The notes below the pieces were generated by a model. It did not search any database. It saw nothing but the letters and a program-made list of their open reading frames with translations, and was not told the origin of the DNA. Of a stretch of DNA of 26,529 nt, positions 8,930 to 16,675 are shown in pieces. This DNA comes from an uncultured Chitinophagales bacterium. Its GTDB lineage: Bacteria; Bacteroidota; Bacteroidia; Chitinophagales; Chitinophagaceae. Numbering within the stretch: position 1 is the stretch's first letter; every line of letters begins with the position of its first letter. Location: NCBI GenBank assembly GCA_946886475.1, contig CAMPIQ010000035.1, positions 1-26,529 of the forward strand. The letters are read 5' to 3'. Position numbers and translations under genes: made by a program.

Positions 8930-9529
8930 ATGAAAAAGAACCAATTTTTCACCCTTTTAATTGCGGGAGCGGCCCTGGCTTTTACTGCCTGTAATAATAG
9001 TGGGGAAAATAGTACGGCTTCTGGTGATTCTTTAACCAATGCCACAGACAATTCAGCCGTCAATACCGAAACTTCGGCTGGCGACTATTCTGCATTTGCA
9101 ACTGAGGTTGAAACAAATAGCGCGCAGGGCTATTATGTAAACCCCAAAACAGGAAAGCCCTATAAAAAATTATCCGTTAACCGATCCACTGGAGAGATCA
9201 CCGATGAGAACAACGAACCCGTTTGGCGTTATGTAGACAACAGGGACTGGTGGGTATATGGACTTGATGATGACTGGACATGGCATAAAATGAATGAAGC
9301 CAAACTGGATAAAGAACAATTGATGTATAAGGATGAAAGCGGTAACTGGGTTACCTACGATGACTATTGGAAATCTAAAGACGAAAAAATGTCATCTGAA
9401 TGGAAAACCAAATCAGGCGAAACAAAAATTAAGGTCAGCAAAGATGGTGACATCAAGATCAAAGATGAAGAAGGAAAGGTTAAATACGATGCTGATGACA
9501 ATAAAGTGAAAACAGATAAGGATAATTGA
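8930..9529 (+). CDS. Small charged lipoprotein of unknown function
   Basis: From the ATG at 8930 the protein has 199 residues with a lipoprotein signal (MKKNQFFTLLIAGAALAFTAC, Cys21 lipidated) followed by an Asn/Ser/Thr-rich linker. Residues about 60-120 are rich in Trp, Tyr and Asp (YYVNPKTGKPY, VWRYVDNRDWWVYGLDDDW). The C-terminal third is a Lys/Asp/Glu alternating region (KIKVSKDGDIKIKDEEGKVK) likely to form short beta repeats. I do not recognise the family. An in-frame ATG at 8906 adds eight residues and sits 6 nt after CATTTTTG (8892-8899), a near -7 box, so that start is possible. It is monocistronic with a strong terminator. Confidence 0.75.
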   Translation: MKKNQFFTLLIAGAALAFTACNNSGENSTASGDSLTNATDNSAVNTETSAGDYSAFATEVETNSAQGYYVNPKTGKPYKKLSVNRSTGEITDENNEPVWRYVDNRDWWVYGLDDDWTWHKMNEAKLDKEQLMYKDESGNWVTYDDYWKSKDEKMSSEWKTKSGETKIKVSKDGDIKIKDEEGKVKYDADDNKVKTDKDN

Positions 9530-9545
9530 TCCAGCTAATGTTTTT

Positions 9546-9578
9546 AAAAAATGCTTCCCCGTAAAGGAAGCATTTTTT
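9546..9578 (+). terminator. Intrinsic terminator after the lipoprotein gene
   Basis: A perfect 13-bp stem, AAAAAATGCTTCC (9546-9558) with GGAAGCATTTTTT (9566-9578), encloses a 7-nt loop. The T tract is part of the stem, so it could also work on the opposite strand. It separates the lipoprotein gene from the selenium cluster. Confidence 0.88.
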
Positions 9579-9597
9579 ATTTCCAACTATCTAAGGA

Positions 9598-9605
9598 TAC
9601 ATTTG
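9598..9605 (+). promoter_or_regulatory. -7 box of mnmH, 4 nt before its start
   Basis: TACATTTG is an exact TAnnTTTG match. Only four bases (TAAT) separate it from the GTG start at 9610, so transcription would begin at or next to the start codon. No clear -33 TTG is visible. Confidence 0.55.
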
Positions 9606-9609
9606 TAAT

Positions 9610-10698
9610 GTGAGTATTCAAAGGCTTCCTATACATGAATTCATGCAGCGGTCTGTGGGACACACTGTGCTTGATGTACGTTCACCGGCAGAGTACAACC
9701 ATGCCTGTATGCCCGGGGCTATAAGTGTTCCCTTGTTTTCGGATGAAGAAAGAAAACAAATTGGAACGGCCTATAAACAACAAAGCCGTGAGCTTGCTAT
9801 TAAAATCGGCCTGGGTTTTTTTGGTCCCAGGATGAAAGAAATGGTAGAAAAGGTGGAAAATATAGTTGGTACGAACAAACCGAATGCAACGAACAATGAA
9901 GAGGTTAATTCACTAAACGGCTCCGGCTGCCTGTTTATTTATTGCTGGCGTGGCGGTATGAGAAGCGGCGCAGTTGCCTGGCTTCTTGATCTTTATGGAT
10001 TCAAAGTGCACACACTCGCCGGGGGCTATAAAGCTTTCAGGAATTATGTATTAAAAAGTTTCGACCAGGCTTTTAATTTTAAAATAGTAGGCGGATACAC
10101 GGGATCCGGCAAAACAGAAGTGCTCAACAGGCTGGGTAAAAATGGAGAAAGTTTTATAGACCTTGAAGCCATTGCGTCTCATAAAGGCTCAGCATTCGGC
10201 AGTCATAAAATGCCCCCACAGCCTTCACAGGAAATGTTTGAGAACCTTCTGAGCACACGGCTGAATGATGTATACAACAGCCATCCCTTCTCTCCCATCT
10301 GGCTCGAAGATGAAAGTCAGCGAATAGGAAATATAAACATACCCAATGCCATATGGGAGAAAATGAGAAGCTCACCGGTTTTTTTCCTGGATATCCCTTT
10401 TGAACAAAGACTTGACCACCTGGTGGAAGAATACCAGGATTGCGACAAACAAAAACTCATTGAATCCACCCTCAGGATCAGCAAAAGATTAGGCCCCCTT
10501 GAAACCCGAAACACAGTGACCCACCTTGAAAACGGTGAATTCACAGAAGCTTTCCGGTATCTTTTGCTATATTATGATAAACTTTATCTGAAAGGCCTGC
10601 ACAATCGGGAACGCTTATTGACGTTATTGACTAATATCCCGTGTAAATCAGTAGACCCTGAAAATGCCCGCCTGCTAACCAAATATCAAACTGCATGA
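9610..10698 (+). CDS. mnmH: tRNA 2-selenouridine synthase
   Basis: MnmH (SelU, YbbB) replaces sulfur with selenium in 2-thiouridine at the tRNA wobble position, using selenophosphate from SelD. The 362 residues hold an N-terminal rhodanese domain (VLDVRSPAEYNHACMPGA, 20-37; catalytic Cys112 in YCWRGGMRSG) and a C-terminal P-loop domain (GGYTGSGKTEVL, 161-172). Length and motif order are normal. The start is GTG at 9610 with a promoter box just 4 nt upstream. Its TGA overlaps the ATG of the next gene (ATGA at 10695). SelD two genes downstream confirms the pathway. No selA, selB or tRNA-Sec is visible, so within this window selenium use is for tRNA only. Confidence 0.96.
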   Translation: MSIQRLPIHEFMQRSVGHTVLDVRSPAEYNHACMPGAISVPLFSDEERKQIGTAYKQQSRELAIKIGLGFFGPRMKEMVEKVENIVGTNKPNATNNEEVNSLNGSGCLFIYCWRGGMRSGAVAWLLDLYGFKVHTLAGGYKAFRNYVLKSFDQAFNFKIVGGYTGSGKTEVLNRLGKNGESFIDLEAIASHKGSAFGSHKMPPQPSQEMFENLLSTRLNDVYNSHPFSPIWLEDESQRIGNINIPNAIWEKMRSSPVFFLDIPFEQRLDHLVEEYQDCDKQKLIESTLRISKRLGPLETRNTVTHLENGEFTEAFRYLLLYYDKLYLKGLHNRERLLTLLTNIPCKSVDPENARLLTKYQTA

Positions 10699-11675
10699 AA
10701 AACCTGTTCCTGATTATTTTTTTACTGGTATCAATTGCTGCCACAGCTCAAAAGATAGGTGGTTTTTACTCTGGAACCCTTTTCAATGATACTACTAAAA
10801 TGACCCAAAGCTATGAGCTAGCCCTTAATGAATACAGGGGCAGGATAACAGGATACTCCTACGTTACATTTGTTTCAAAAGATACATTTTACTGGGGAAT
10901 AAGAAAAGTGGTTGCAAGAATTGAGGGCGACTCGCTTGTAGTTAAAGATGATAAGATCATAGCTAATAATTTTCCGGAGCCACCAGCCCGGAAAGTTGGA
11001 AGGATCATTACCATACCATTGAATGGCCAGGATAGTGTTGTTACACTGAATGGTTCATGGAAGACCAACAAAACAAAAACCTATTATTCTGTTCCAGGAT
11101 CCATTGACCTCGACCGGTCATCGGACAGTTCCTCCTCTCCCCTTATAAGGCATTTACGGGAGCTCAACATCATTGAAAGTCCCGTTTACGCTGCTACCGC
11201 AGATGTAAAACAGGAAAAGAAAGAATCCAGGGTGAAAGTGAAGAAAGAAAAAGATGAAGTAAAGATCAAAGTTGAAGCAGATGAAACCGAAACCGGAGAA
11301 GTGATCAAAACAGAACCAGTTCTGCTAAGCTATAACCTCAGGCAAACCAAAATATTACAAACAATAGATGTTATTTCAGACAGTCTGGTACTTGCATTTT
11401 ATGATAATGGTGTAGTTGATGGCGATTCTGTTTCAGTTTATCTCAATAATGAAAATATTATTTCAAATGCAAGACTGAGAACAGTGGCCACCAAGAAGAT
11501 AATTTATGTAAAGGATGTGGATCTTGAATTACTACTCGTAGCCGAAAACCTCGGTTCAATTCCACCCAACACAGGTTTGCTTACCATAAAAGACGGAGAA
11601 AAAAATTACCAGATAAATTTCTCTGCCGATATGCTAACAAATGCATCCATTATATTGAAACGAAAGAAAAAATGA
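10695..11675 (+). CDS. Unknown secreted protein between mnmH and selD
   Basis: A 326-residue protein with a signal peptide (about 1-19, ending ATAQ) and no lipobox. Residues 20-130 look like a beta-rich barrel or sandwich (GGFYSGTLFND, RGRITGYSYVTF). A Ser/Asp linker and a highly charged Lys/Glu segment (about 173-205) follow. The C-terminal domain (220-326) contains DNGVVDGDSVSVYLNN and VAENLGSIPPNTGLL, a pattern I associate with uncharacterised Bacteroidetes extracytoplasmic proteins. Function is not recognised. The ATG overlaps the mnmH stop as ATGA, implying coupled translation. Position between two selenium genes may mean a role in selenium handling, or may be accidental, since selD has its own promoter box. 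Confidence 0.85.
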   Translation: MKNLFLIIFLLVSIAATAQKIGGFYSGTLFNDTTKMTQSYELALNEYRGRITGYSYVTFVSKDTFYWGIRKVVARIEGDSLVVKDDKIIANNFPEPPARKVGRIITIPLNGQDSVVTLNGSWKTNKTKTYYSVPGSIDLDRSSDSSSSPLIRHLRELNIIESPVYAATADVKQEKKESRVKVKKEKDEVKIKVEADETETGEVIKTEPVLLSYNLRQTKILQTIDVISDSLVLAFYDNGVVDGDSVSVYLNNENIISNARLRTVATKKIIYVKDVDLELLLVAENLGSIPPNTGLLTIKDGEKNYQINFSADMLTNASIILKRKKK

Positions 11676-11690
11676 GCAGCGCCACAGCTT

Positions 11691-11698
11691 TATCTTTG
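11691..11698 (+). promoter_or_regulatory. -7 box of selD, 4 nt before its start
   Basis: TATCTTTG is an exact TAnnTTTG match. Four bases (GCAA) separate it from the selD ATG at 11703. No -33 TTG is present at normal spacing. The arrangement is the same as in front of mnmH. Confidence 0.55.
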
Positions 11699-11702
11699 GC
11701 AA

Positions 11703-12758
11703 ATGCCTGAAGAACAAATTAAACTGACACAATTCTCAAAGGGCGGCGGCTGTGGATGTAAGATCGCCCCTTCTGTTTTGCAACAAATTCTCCAAACCAG
11801 TAACAGCAGCGTATTTGAAGATCTGCTTGTAGGTAATGAAAGTAGTGATGATGCAGCTGTTTACCGTTTGAACAATGAAACCCTGATTGTTTCAACTACT
11901 GATTTTTTTCTTCCCATTGTTGATGATCCTTTTGACTTCGGAAGGATTGCCGCAGCCAATGCCATCAGCGATGTGTATGCCATGGGCGCAAGTCCGTTGA
12001 TGGCTATTGCCATTTTAGGATGGCCAGTTGAAAAGATCCCCGCAGCTATTGCAAAGGAAGTATTGGAAGGAGCAAGGTCTGTTTGCAGGGAAGCTGATAT
12101 ACCGCTGGCTGGCGGACATACCATTGACTCCAGCGATCCGATATTCGGACTTTCTGTTACGGGATCCGTTTCGTCAGATCATTTGAAAAAAAATAATACT
12201 GCTGAAATGGGAGATCGCTTATTCCTTACAAAACCCCTGGGAGTGGGAATAATGACAACGGCGCTTAAAAGAGGACTGCTCAATAAAGAACATTACGCGC
12301 CACTGATCAAACAATTAACCAGGCTGAATAACATTGGTGAAAAGCTTGCAAGGATCAAAGGTGTCAATGCCATGACCGATGTTACGGGTTTTGGATTGAT
12401 GGGCCATATGATTGAAATGGCAGAAGGAAGTGGGTTAAGCGTAACCTTAAACTATAATTCAATTAAAAAAGTTGAAGGCCTTGAAGAATACCTCCAACAA
12501 AAAATTACTCCTGACGCCACATCACGCAACTGGAATAGTTACAGTTCTAAAATGCAATTTGAAAAAGGAGTGAATGTAATGGAAGCCTTTACCCTGCTAC
12601 CGGATCCTCAAACCAATGGGGGTTTGCTGGTTGCGGTAAACGAAAATTCAATTGATGAATTTCAAACTGTCCTGGCCAATAATGATCTTGGTGATTTTAC
12701 TAACCCCATCGGCACATTCATTTCAAAAAATGAAAAAACAATAATGGTTTCTGCATGA
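11703..12758 (+). CDS. selD: Selenide, water dikinase (selenophosphate synthase)
   Basis: SelD makes selenophosphate from selenide and ATP. The 351 residues are normal length. The glycine-rich N-terminus GGGCGCKIAP places Cys17 and Lys20 exactly where E. coli SelD has its essential Cys17 and Lys20, so this is the cysteine rather than the selenocysteine form. The AIRS-like core follows (DDAAVYRLNNETLIVSTTDFF, FGRIAAANAISDVYAMGA, LAGGHTID, VTGFGLMGHMIEMA, PQTNGGLL). Its product feeds MnmH encoded upstream. The TGA overlaps the ATG of the next gene (ATGA at 12755). A promoter box 4 nt upstream suggests it can also be transcribed separately from mnmH. Confidence 0.98.
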   Translation: MPEEQIKLTQFSKGGGCGCKIAPSVLQQILQTSNSSVFEDLLVGNESSDDAAVYRLNNETLIVSTTDFFLPIVDDPFDFGRIAAANAISDVYAMGASPLMAIAILGWPVEKIPAAIAKEVLEGARSVCREADIPLAGGHTIDSSDPIFGLSVTGSVSSDHLKKNNTAEMGDRLFLTKPLGVGIMTTALKRGLLNKEHYAPLIKQLTRLNNIGEKLARIKGVNAMTDVTGFGLMGHMIEMAEGSGLSVTLNYNSIKKVEGLEEYLQQKITPDATSRNWNSYSSKMQFEKGVNVMEAFTLLPDPQTNGGLLVAVNENSIDEFQTVLANNDLGDFTNPIGTFISKNEKTIMVSA

Positions 12759-13111
12759 AAAGACTTTTATTGCTGATGCGTGTATTTTATCATTTTACCA
12801 ATCGAAGTCCGGTTATCCAGATTCCTTATTTCACTACATTAATGAGCTTTTCATTGCTTTCATATTTAAACATAGCATCGCTATTTTCATTACTTGGATT
12901 AAGAAAGTTCATTTTCTCTCCTCTGCCATCACTTATACTATTATTTGGAATTTTGCCTTTTTTATTTTTTAAGGCGGGGAATGAATGCTTATTAAAACGG
13001 TCAAACCCTGATGTAGAGCAATTGCGGCTGGGCAAAAGACGTATCATAGTCTGGCTGTTATTTTCTATAGCTTTTATGATAACCAGTCTGGAGTTGACCA
13101 GACCGCGTTAA
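12755..13111 (+). CDS. Small membrane protein of unknown function coupled to selD
   Basis: A 118-residue hydrophobic, basic protein with probable membrane segments near 25-48, 54-72 and 94-110 and a positively charged loop between the last two (LLKRSNPDVEQLRLGKRR). No family is recognised. The ATG overlaps the selD stop (ATGA), the usual layout for translational coupling, which supports it being real. It ends by sharing TTAA (13108-13111) with the convergent ctlX gene. A role with selenium, for example in uptake or efflux, is only a guess from position; similar small membrane proteins occur in many unrelated Bacteroidetes contexts. Confidence 0.7.
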   Translation: MKRLLLLMRVFYHFTNRSPVIQIPYFTTLMSFSLLSYLNIASLFSLLGLRKFIFSPLPSLILLFGILPFLFFKAGNECLLKRSNPDVEQLRLGKRRIIVWLLFSIAFMITSLELTRPR

Positions 13112-14025
13112 TGCCGGTGTTGCAAAAATATTTCTGCCATCATACACCTCACGCTGCCACCTTCTACTGCTTCAATTATGGGAACGTCAATTGGCAGTAT
13201 CAAACCAAATTTTTTAAGTTTCTCCTTTTGTTCCTTGTCAAGGCTGTCAAATGCAGTGGTACTCATCACAATAAATTTCTCATTCTTTGAATTCTTAAGA
13301 TGGAGCATATTGCCGGCAAAGGCGCGCATTTGCTCATGTGTGATGTAAATATTTTCATGACCTGTTGTTTCCAGTAACTGTGCTACTGCAATCCTTTCTA
13401 TATGATCCGTAATGGCTTTTGGGCAAAAAACTGAAAAGCCTTCACCAATGCACATCATTACGTTGGTATGATAGATCTCTCTTCCCTGTTCATCATGTGC
13501 AGTGAAGGTTAAAGCCCGGAACTGGTTAGCTGCTGCAAATTTTTCAATCACCGGCTGGTGCGTTCGCGGGGAAAGACAGGCATAAATGATCCTGTGTTCA
13601 TGATCAAAAACCATGCTTCCTGTTCCTTCAAGATACATAGCCCCGGCTTCAAATTCGCTCCAGTCATGTATATCATCAACCTGGTAATTCTCTGAGATCA
13701 TCTTAAGGATATCATCCCTTTTTTCCAGTCGCCTGCTTTTGGCAAACATCGGGAATACGGAAAGAACCTTATTATTGGCACAAAACCAGTTATTGGGAAA
13801 AACGGCATCCGGCTTTGGCGGGTCAACTGTATCTTCAACTACAACAACGTTGATATCATGATGACGCAATGTTGCTACCATTGTATCAAACTCTGTTAAT
13901 ACCTTTTGATGCAGCTCTCTCTGTAATGCGGAGGGTTTATTTTGATAATGATTATTAACGGCCGTTTCCGCATTGAAAGCAAATGCTGCCGGCCTTACCA
14001 TTAAAACTGTATCTGTAATCTGCAT
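13108..14025 (-). CDS. ctlX: CtlX-type citrulline hydrolase/amidinotransferase-family protein
   Basis: A 305-residue member of the guanidino-group modifying superfamily (arginine deiminase, amidinotransferase), closest by eye to CtlX, the citrulline utilisation hydrolase. Visible signatures are the N-terminus VLMVRPAAFAFNAETAVNN, PDAVFPNNW with the conserved Asp73, YHTNVMM with His186, and GGSVRCMMAEIF with catalytic Cys294 near the C-terminus. The expected reaction removes the ureido or guanidino group of citrulline or a related compound. The ATG at 14025 shares its A with the TGA of the upstream dehydratase gene (TGATG), so the two are translated together; a TTG one codon upstream is a less likely start. 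It ends in a TTAA shared with the convergent membrane protein gene. Confidence 0.85.
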   Translation of the reverse strand: MQITDTVLMVRPAAFAFNAETAVNNHYQNKPSALQRELHQKVLTEFDTMVATLRHHDINVVVVEDTVDPPKPDAVFPNNWFCANNKVLSVFPMFAKSRRLEKRDDILKMISENYQVDDIHDWSEFEAGAMYLEGTGSMVFDHEHRIIYACLSPRTHQPVIEKFAAANQFRALTFTAHDEQGREIYHTNVMMCIGEGFSVFCPKAITDHIERIAVAQLLETTGHENIYITHEQMRAFAGNMLHLKNSKNEKFIVMSTTAFDSLDKEQKEKLKKFGLILPIDVPIIEAVEGGSVRCMMAEIFLQHRH

Positions 14026-14255
14026 CAAACCAGTAAATCAATTTTTTCTGCAAGCTTTTTATCTTTATCCGTAACTACATCGCCTGCATCATGGGTGCAT
14101 AACCAGATCTCCACCGTATTCCAAACGTTTGTCCATTTTGGATGATGATTCATTTTTTCTGCTATCAGTGCTACCCTTGTCATAAATGAAAAGGCCTCGC
14201 TGAAATCCCTGAACTCAAATCTGCGATAGAGTGTGTTGTTCTTTTCCTGCCACAT
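14025..14255 (-). CDS. phhB: 4a-hydroxytetrahydrobiopterin dehydratase
   Basis: Pterin-4a-carbinolamine dehydratase recycles the pterin cofactor of aromatic amino acid hydroxylases. At 76 residues it lacks some N-terminal sequence of longer homologues but holds the core: [29 protein letters not shown] with the active-site His-His-Pro, then [22 protein letters not shown], the family signature. It overlaps ctlX by one base (TGATG). No phenylalanine hydroxylase gene is in the window, so the partner enzyme must be elsewhere, or the dehydratase acts in another pterin pathway. Confidence 0.93.
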   Translation of the reverse strand: MWQEKNNTLYRRFEFRDFSEAFSFMTRVALIAEKMNHHPKWTNVWNTVEIWLCTHDAGDVVTDKDKKLAEKIDLLV

Positions 14256-14392
14256 AAATATAATTTGATGATGTGATGATAGGGTTCATGTGAAATTAGG
14301 AAATTGAATTGTTTTTTTAAAGGAACAGGCAGCTGACAAGCTGCTAATAAGTTCTGCACCAGGTGCGTTTATCAATCCACTTGTGATATCGG

Positions 14393-14827
14393 TCAAAAAA
14401 CAAGGTGCTCCTTGTTTTTGATCTTCTCATTTGTCAGCTCAATTACCAGCTGAACGCCGGCTACGCTGCGAATAGATTGAACAAGATGCTGAAGGGCTTC
14501 ATCAGGAACAAAGTCATCTTTCAGCAGCCATAAAAAGTCCAGGTGCTTGAATTCAGGTAAAAGATACTCGCCATCATTCTGATTGTTGTACAGGTAGTGT
14601 TTAAGACAGGTTGTAGGTTCGTGGTATTCATATATAGTAAAGAAATAGTCCCTGTTTTTTTTCTTTAGCTGAATTTCCAGTTCATGATTGATGCGAAAAT
14701 CAATACCAAGCAGCTGGTTTAATTGCCAGCAGAACTGGTAGTTCTTAACAGGAACCATTATGCCAAGAAGCTTTGTTTCTTCAAAAAAGTCATCAGTAAG
14801 CTCTTTGGTATCAAGTACCAGTTTCAT
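14393..14827 (-). CDS. IPExxxVDY family protein
   Basis: A 144-residue protein of the Bacteroidetes IPExxxVDY family, function unknown. The naming motif appears as LPEFKHLDF (90-98). The N-terminal half has the family pattern of a short hydrophobic strand, NYQFCWQLNQLLGIDF (29-44), then a strand-rich charged region with YFFTIYEY. It is cytosolic by appearance, with no signal peptide. It starts 28 nt after the stop of the M28 peptidase gene and is probably cotranscribed with it. The 137-nt gap to the dehydratase gene contains only small palindromes. Confidence 0.85.
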   Translation of the reverse strand: MKLVLDTKELTDDFFEETKLLGIMVPVKNYQFCWQLNQLLGIDFRINHELEIQLKKKNRDYFFTIYEYHEPTTCLKHYLYNNQNDGEYLLPEFKHLDFLWLLKDDFVPDEALQHLVQSIRSVAGVQLVIELTNEKIKNKEHLVF

Positions 14828-14855
14828 TGCAAAGGGTTTGGTTCAAAGTAAATTA

Positions 14856-16523
14856 CTAAAACTCTATTGGCGCAGAATGGGTCTGGCCATTCCTTGTGTA
14901 AGTTACTGTTGTCTTATCACCTTTTTTGAATTTAGACAATGCCTGCATATAATTTTCCATTGAAGCAACCTTATGCTGACCTAAGGAAATAATAATATCC
15001 CCGGCTTTGATCCCCGCTTTTTGTGCAGGCCTGTTATCAGTTACATTGTCCACCCTTAAGCCGGCCCCGCCAAAAGTATAATCAGGCATAACACCAAGTG
15101 TTACACTGAACCTGGCCGATGTGCCTGTCTGGGTCTCCCTGGTTTTTGTAAACGCAAGTTTATTATTTTGTTTGTCCTGCTTTTCAATCACACTCATTAT
15201 ATGCTTTACAATATGCATTGTGCCTGAATAGTTCACCCTGTCTGCATCATCGGTTGGCTTATGGTAATCGGTATGAAGTCCTGTGAAATAAAAAAGTACA
15301 GGAATATCTTTCAGGTAAAATGAAGTATGATCGCTGGGTCCTGTTCCGCTGGAGTCAAAACGAAAAGACAGTCCCTCATCATATAATGCCTTTCTTCCTT
15401 TGATGTTGTAGATCTCACCCCAGAATGGAGAAGTGCCAAATCCGCCTACGGTCAACAGCTTTGATGAATCGCTTAACCGGCCCACCATATCAAGATTGAT
15501 CATATAATTTACAGAGGAAAGGTCAATGGTTGGATGCAGGGTGAAATATTTCGAACCAAATAAACCCAGTTCTTCACCGGAGAAAGCAATAAACAGGTAG
15601 TTGTTCTTTTTGTATTTTGAATGTTTAAGCAGGCGGGCCAGCTCGATCATAGATGCCGTACCGCTTGCATTATCATCTGCACCATTGTGTATCTGGTTAA
15701 CAACATTACGGATCATTGAATTGCCATCCTCGCCAAAACCAAGATGGTCAAAATGAGCACCGATGATAACGGTTGATGCCGCTCCATTATCTATGAATCC
15801 TATCACATTATTCCCGGTCCTTTTTTTATCAGATATGTCAATTTGTAATTTTATTTCCAGGCTGGCTGCTTCATCAGAAAGATATTTTGAAGCAACTTCT
15901 TTAGAAAGATAAATAACAGGTATTCCAATAACTTCAGTTTTTTCTTTAGCATTGAATTTCAACCCGTCTTCTTTTTCCGAGGTATTAAAAATAAAAACGG
16001 CATTTGCTCCTTTTTGCTGTACCTGTTTGGCCGAATTAATGATGGCGTTCGAAATATCAAAATGCGGATTGGATGCATTGTCCTCAATCAGGTCCCTGAG
16101 GTCAAAGAACCATGGCATGCCGGGTTCCTGTAATGCAATAGAGGGAATGGATTCCAGGGTGATATTTGGGCTAATGATCAAAGGAAAATAATCCTTATGC
16201 AATTCCAGGAGGGTGTCATTTATGGAAAGCATGGTTGAAGGATTGATCTGCCTGCCTTCATTGATCTCAAAAGGTTGCAGGAATTCTGCAGAACCCTTTG
16301 GCAGAATTCCATTTTTTTTAAAGGCATCAATGATGTATTCCGCCGCAGCCGCTTCGCCTGGTGTTCCGGTACGCCGGCCTTCAAGCTTATCATCTGCCAG
16401 GTATTGAACATGGTGCTGGAGGTTGGTAATAATTTCCTTTTCGTCTTTTTTTAACTTTTGCGCATCGGCGAAGCCGGCAAAAGAAATGAAAAGGAAAATA
16501 AAATATATCTTTTTCACAGTCAT
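14856..16523 (-). CDS. Secreted M28 family zinc aminopeptidase with PDZ domain
   Basis: A 555-residue exported protein with a signal peptide (1-22, ending FADAQ). The middle is a PA-like insert, then the M28 catalytic domain: GAHFDHLG (His257), NGADDNASG (Asp283/284), SGEELGLFGS (general base Glu317 and ligand Glu318), NLDMVGR (Asp345) and HTDYHKPTDD (His421 region) form a full two-zinc site. A PDZ domain closes the protein (about 480-550, GAGLRVDNVTDNRPAQKAGIKAGDIIISL). It probably trims peptides in the periplasm or outside the cell. A GTG two codons in is an alternative start. It shares its upstream region with divergent feoB and precedes the IPExxxVDY gene. Confidence 0.95.
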   Translation of the reverse strand: MTVKKIYFIFLFISFAGFADAQKLKKDEKEIITNLQHHVQYLADDKLEGRRTGTPGEAAAAEYIIDAFKKNGILPKGSAEFLQPFEINEGRQINPSTMLSINDTLLELHKDYFPLIISPNITLESIPSIALQEPGMPWFFDLRDLIEDNASNPHFDISNAIINSAKQVQQKGANAVFIFNTSEKEDGLKFNAKEKTEVIGIPVIYLSKEVASKYLSDEAASLEIKLQIDISDKKRTGNNVIGFIDNGAASTVIIGAHFDHLGFGEDGNSMIRNVVNQIHNGADDNASGTASMIELARLLKHSKYKKNNYLFIAFSGEELGLFGSKYFTLHPTIDLSSVNYMINLDMVGRLSDSSKLLTVGGFGTSPFWGEIYNIKGRKALYDEGLSFRFDSSGTGPSDHTSFYLKDIPVLFYFTGLHTDYHKPTDDADRVNYSGTMHIVKHIMSVIEKQDKQNNKLAFTKTRETQTGTSARFSVTLGVMPDYTFGGAGLRVDNVTDNRPAQKAGIKAGDIIISLGQHKVASMENYMQALSKFKKGDKTTVTYTRNGQTHSAPIEF

Positions 16524-16542
16524 TGATTTATAGGTAAGAAAG

Positions 16543-16550
16543 CAAAAATA
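16543..16550 (-). promoter_or_regulatory. -7 box of the M28 peptidase gene
   Basis: TATTTTTG on the minus strand is an exact TAnnTTTG match, 19 nt before the ATG at 16523. No -33 TTG is seen at the expected distance. The sequence is A/T-rich, so a chance match is possible. Confidence 0.4.
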
Positions 16551-16657
16551 TTTAATGCCCGTGTAAAGAGACGAAAAATGGAATTTTTAAATTGTTCTTT
16601 TTCCCTAAGCCTTTGCTAAAACTTCCGATATCGTAAATCATTGCAGATGGGTCAGGC

Positions 16658-16665
16658 TACCTTTG
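16658..16665 (+). promoter_or_regulatory. -7 box of feoB, 10 nt before its start
   Basis: TACCTTTG is an exact TAnnTTTG match followed by ten bases and then the GTG start at 16676. A TTG at 16641-16643 is only 14 nt upstream of the box, too close for a normal -33 element. No Fur-like palindrome was recognised nearby. Confidence 0.5.
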
Positions 16666-16675
16666 CGGCGCTATA

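Noticed and set aside
14329..14366. Small palindromes GCAGCT-GACA-AGCTGC and GCACCAGGTGC after the IPExxxVDY gene
   Set aside because: On the minus strand the first stem is followed by CCTTTAAAAAAAC, not a T tract, so it is not a convincing terminator; the second is too short.
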